From Rhizobium sp. WYCCWR10014 (GTDB taxonomy: Bacteria; Pseudomonadota; Alphaproteobacteria; Rhizobiales; Rhizobiaceae): a stretch of DNA of 64,000 nucleotides. The stretch spans positions 1 to 64,000 of the forward strand of contig NZ_LXFU01000042.1 in NCBI RefSeq assembly GCF_001657485.1, given 5' to 3'. Position numbers and translations under genes: made by a program. Under the pieces are notes generated by a model that had not been told where the DNA came from, searched no databases, and saw only the letters and a program-made list of their open reading frames with translations. Of this stretch, positions 62,425-64,000 are shown in pieces (the first letter of the stretch is position 1; each line of letters begins with the position of its first letter).

Positions 62425-63998
62425 TAGATGCCCTCCAGGACGGTCAGGATCCGCCGCTTCGTTTCGTCACGGAGGTCCTCGCGTAGCTTGCCGGCAAGGT
62501 TGCGGCGTTTAACGAGATAGTCCGCAACGGCCTCCTGCACGAGCCGGGCAGCCTCGCTCATGCCGACCGGAAGGGCATCCACCACCTGTCTTCGGATCGC
62601 ATCCATCGCCGCCCTAACGGCCTGGTCCGGCGCACTTCCATCCTTTTTCGCGAGGTAATCGCCAAGCCGAGCGAGGCTTGCCTCTGTCTCGGGGTCGTCG
62701 GTGGAAAACAGGCTGAACAGGTCCGAAGTCAGGAGTTGCTCGATGGTCAACGCCGACACCTTCGGCAACTGGGTGAGGCTGTCGACCATCACAGGAATCT
62801 GGCCATCGACCAGCTGCCTGGCAACCTTGCTTAGCACCACGACCTCTCCATCGCGCATTCCCCTGAGACACAACGGATCATGGGTCGTGACGATGAAGGT
62901 CATGGCAGGCAGGGCGGTGCGCAGCCCTTTCATGATTTGGATCTTCCAGCGGGGATGGAGATGAGCCTCCACCTCATCGATCAGCACGATCCCTTCCGCC
63001 GTGGTCAGTGTCGTAAAGCTCGGATTGATGTCGCGATCCATCAGCCATCGCATGATGTCGCAGGACAATGCGAGAATGGTGCGAAATCCTGATGAGACGT
63101 TCGATAGCGGTGTCCGGCTCTTCTTGCCGGACGCGTCGATCTGCATCTCAACGAAGCAACGGCCCCTGGCTTCATCGCGATAGATGACGTCGATCTCCTC
63201 GGCTGCCCCGAAGATCACCCCGAGCGCCTGGACAACGGAACGATAGTCCGTAGGCGATAGCCCTAGAAGCCAGTTCTCCGGATTGCTGAGCAGGCTATCG
63301 GTATGGAACAGGCTGAGCACGGGTCGAGACGGTTTCCAGGCATGCAGGTCACGCACATAATGACGGTAGGCTCCGTAACCGAAGACCAGGGGCAGTCGGG
63401 TCTCGCCGGTTTGGGAATAGCCCTTGGCGCCGACCGAGAGTGTCGAGACCTGTCTATTGTCGAACTGAAGCCTGACCCTGGCCGATGGCTTCTGTGGCAA
63501 GTTCTCCGCACCCATGAAGCTCGGATTCAGCCTCAGGCCACCCGGTTCTTCGACCAGGTCGGGGCGAGCGTCGGCGCCGATGAGTGCAAGCGCGATGGCC
63601 TCCAGGATCGAGCTCTTGCCGGCAGCGTTCTCACCAAGAATCAAAATGGCCTGCGCCATGCGTTCGGTCGGATCTGGCGCAGCCGGCAGTTTTATAGACA
63701 AGGCCTCGATCGCCTTGAAGTTCGTCAGCCGGATTTCCTGCAGGCGAGGTCGTGCTCCAGCGATGTCGTCTTCCTCGACGATATTCGCAGACGCGGTGAT
63801 CGCTGCCATCTCTGGGTCGCCGGTATCGGCCTGACGCCTTAGGATCCGCCAGAGGCCGATGAATTCATTGGTGTCGTTCGGTCCATCGCCCTCGAGTTTT
63901 GCATAGTCGTCGAAGGCCTGCTTTCTCCTGCTTCTCAATCGCGTCCGATTGAGCCGGAAATGTTTGACCGTTTCTTCGCCCCGAGGACTTGCGGCCTG
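62424..63998 (-). CDS. AAA ATPase, PtuA/OLD-like, 5' end beyond the window
   Basis: The frame stays open to the right edge (525 visible codons), so the true start lies outside; the TTG at 63938 is not needed. An SMC/RecF-like ATPase core follows a lead of about 90 residues: LTNFKAIEALSIKLP, Walker A LGENAAGKSSILEAI, ABC-type signature region PLSNVSSGFRTILALS, Walker B GIVLIDEVEAHLHP and switch His FIVTTHDPLCL. No TOPRIM nuclease domain is seen, unlike OLD proteins; a separate HNH gene follows in overlap, as in Septu (PtuA-PtuB). Residues after about 400 are helical. Sensor ATPase of the three-gene operon, by analogy. Confidence 0.9.
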   Translation of the reverse strand, partial: QAASPRGEETVKHFRLNRTRLRSRRKQAFDDYAKLEGDGPNDTNEFIGLWRILRRQADTGDPEMAAITASANIVEEDDIAGARPRLQEIRLTNFKAIEALSIKLPAAPDPTERMAQAILILGENAAGKSSILEAIALALIGADARPDLVEEPGGLRLNPSFMGAENLPQKPSARVRLQFDNRQVSTLSVGAKGYSQTGETRLPLVFGYGAYRHYVRDLHAWKPSRPVLSLFHTDSLLSNPENWLLGLSPTDYRSVVQALGVIFGAAEEIDVIYRDEARGRCFVEMQIDASGKKSRTPLSNVSSGFRTILALSCDIMRWLMDRDINPSFTTLTTAEGIVLIDEVEAHLHPRWKIQIMKGLRTALPAMTFIVTTHDPLCLRGMRDGEVVVLSKVARQLVDGQIPVMVDSLTQLPKVSALTIEQLLTSDLFSLFSTDDPETEASLARLGDYLAKKDGSAPDQAVRAAMDAIRRQVVDALPVGMSEAARLVQEAVADYLVKRRNLAGKLREDLRDETKRRILTVLEGI

Positions 63999-64000
63999 CA

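Overview
The window reads as an accessory, catabolism-rich stretch of an alphaproteobacterium of the Rhizobiales (Rhizobium/Agrobacterium/Ensifer type). The coding is dense and mostly GC-rich. Typical rhizobial arrangements include PutR divergent from a long bifunctional PutA, a GlxA-type AraC regulator beside a betaine ABC transporter, and several CUT1 sugar transporters each with its own GntR or LacI regulator. No rRNA, tRNA or CRISPR array was seen. The placement is inferred from gene families and organisation, not from a marker gene.

Region 1 (1-19423) looks like one methylated-amino-acid (betaine) catabolic island. It holds the 3' end of etfA, a degenerate DMSP-lyase-type cupin, and the complete glutathione-dependent formaldehyde oxidation set (class III ADH, S-formylglutathione hydrolase, Gfa). 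Next come a GntR regulator with a perfect inverted-repeat operator, a DapA-family lyase, an aldehyde dehydrogenase, an FAD amine/amino-acid oxidoreductase, a glycine-betaine-type ABC importer, a proline-racemase-family enzyme that lacks its second catalytic Cys, a GlxA-like activator, a DddP-family (M24) protein, a Rieske oxygenase with its reductase, and a LysR regulator. The four enzyme families of the bacterial 4-hydroxyproline route (epimerase, FAD oxidase, DHDPS-like deaminase, semialdehyde dehydrogenase) sit beside a betaine importer, a Rieske N-demethylase and formaldehyde disposal. A hydroxyproline-betaine-like or other onium substrate is therefore the leading hypothesis.

Region 2 (19435-33157) is mixed. 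It has a fusion of a hexapeptide acyltransferase with an alpha-helical domain, a membrane GGDEF-EAL protein, a PhcB-like methyltransferase, a MFS/SDR/cyclophilin-like operon with a divergent LysR gene, and putR, a small gene and putA. Proline, a plausible end product of region 1-type pathways, would be oxidised by PutA.

Region 3 (33268-44518) is a sugar-acid type cluster. Four enolase-superfamily (mandelate racemase subgroup) enzymes, a CUT1 ABC importer, a FadR-type GntR regulator and an RraA-like aldolase are arranged as two divergent operons. A decayed ISL3-type transposase fragment with a hexamer expansion separates it from region 4 (44868-51923). Region 4 is a LacI-controlled fructan/sucrose-type operon with a CUT1 importer and a cytoplasmic GH32 fructosidase.

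Region 4 is followed by 1.1 kb without a clear gene, a solitary zwf, and a putative defence island (55418 to the window end). The island has two convergent operons: a metallophosphoesterase plus HSP90-like GHKL ATPase pair, and an AAA ATPase-HNH nuclease-patatin operon. The latter resembles Septu with an added membrane-anchored phospholipase. This is the best candidate for an undescribed system in the window.
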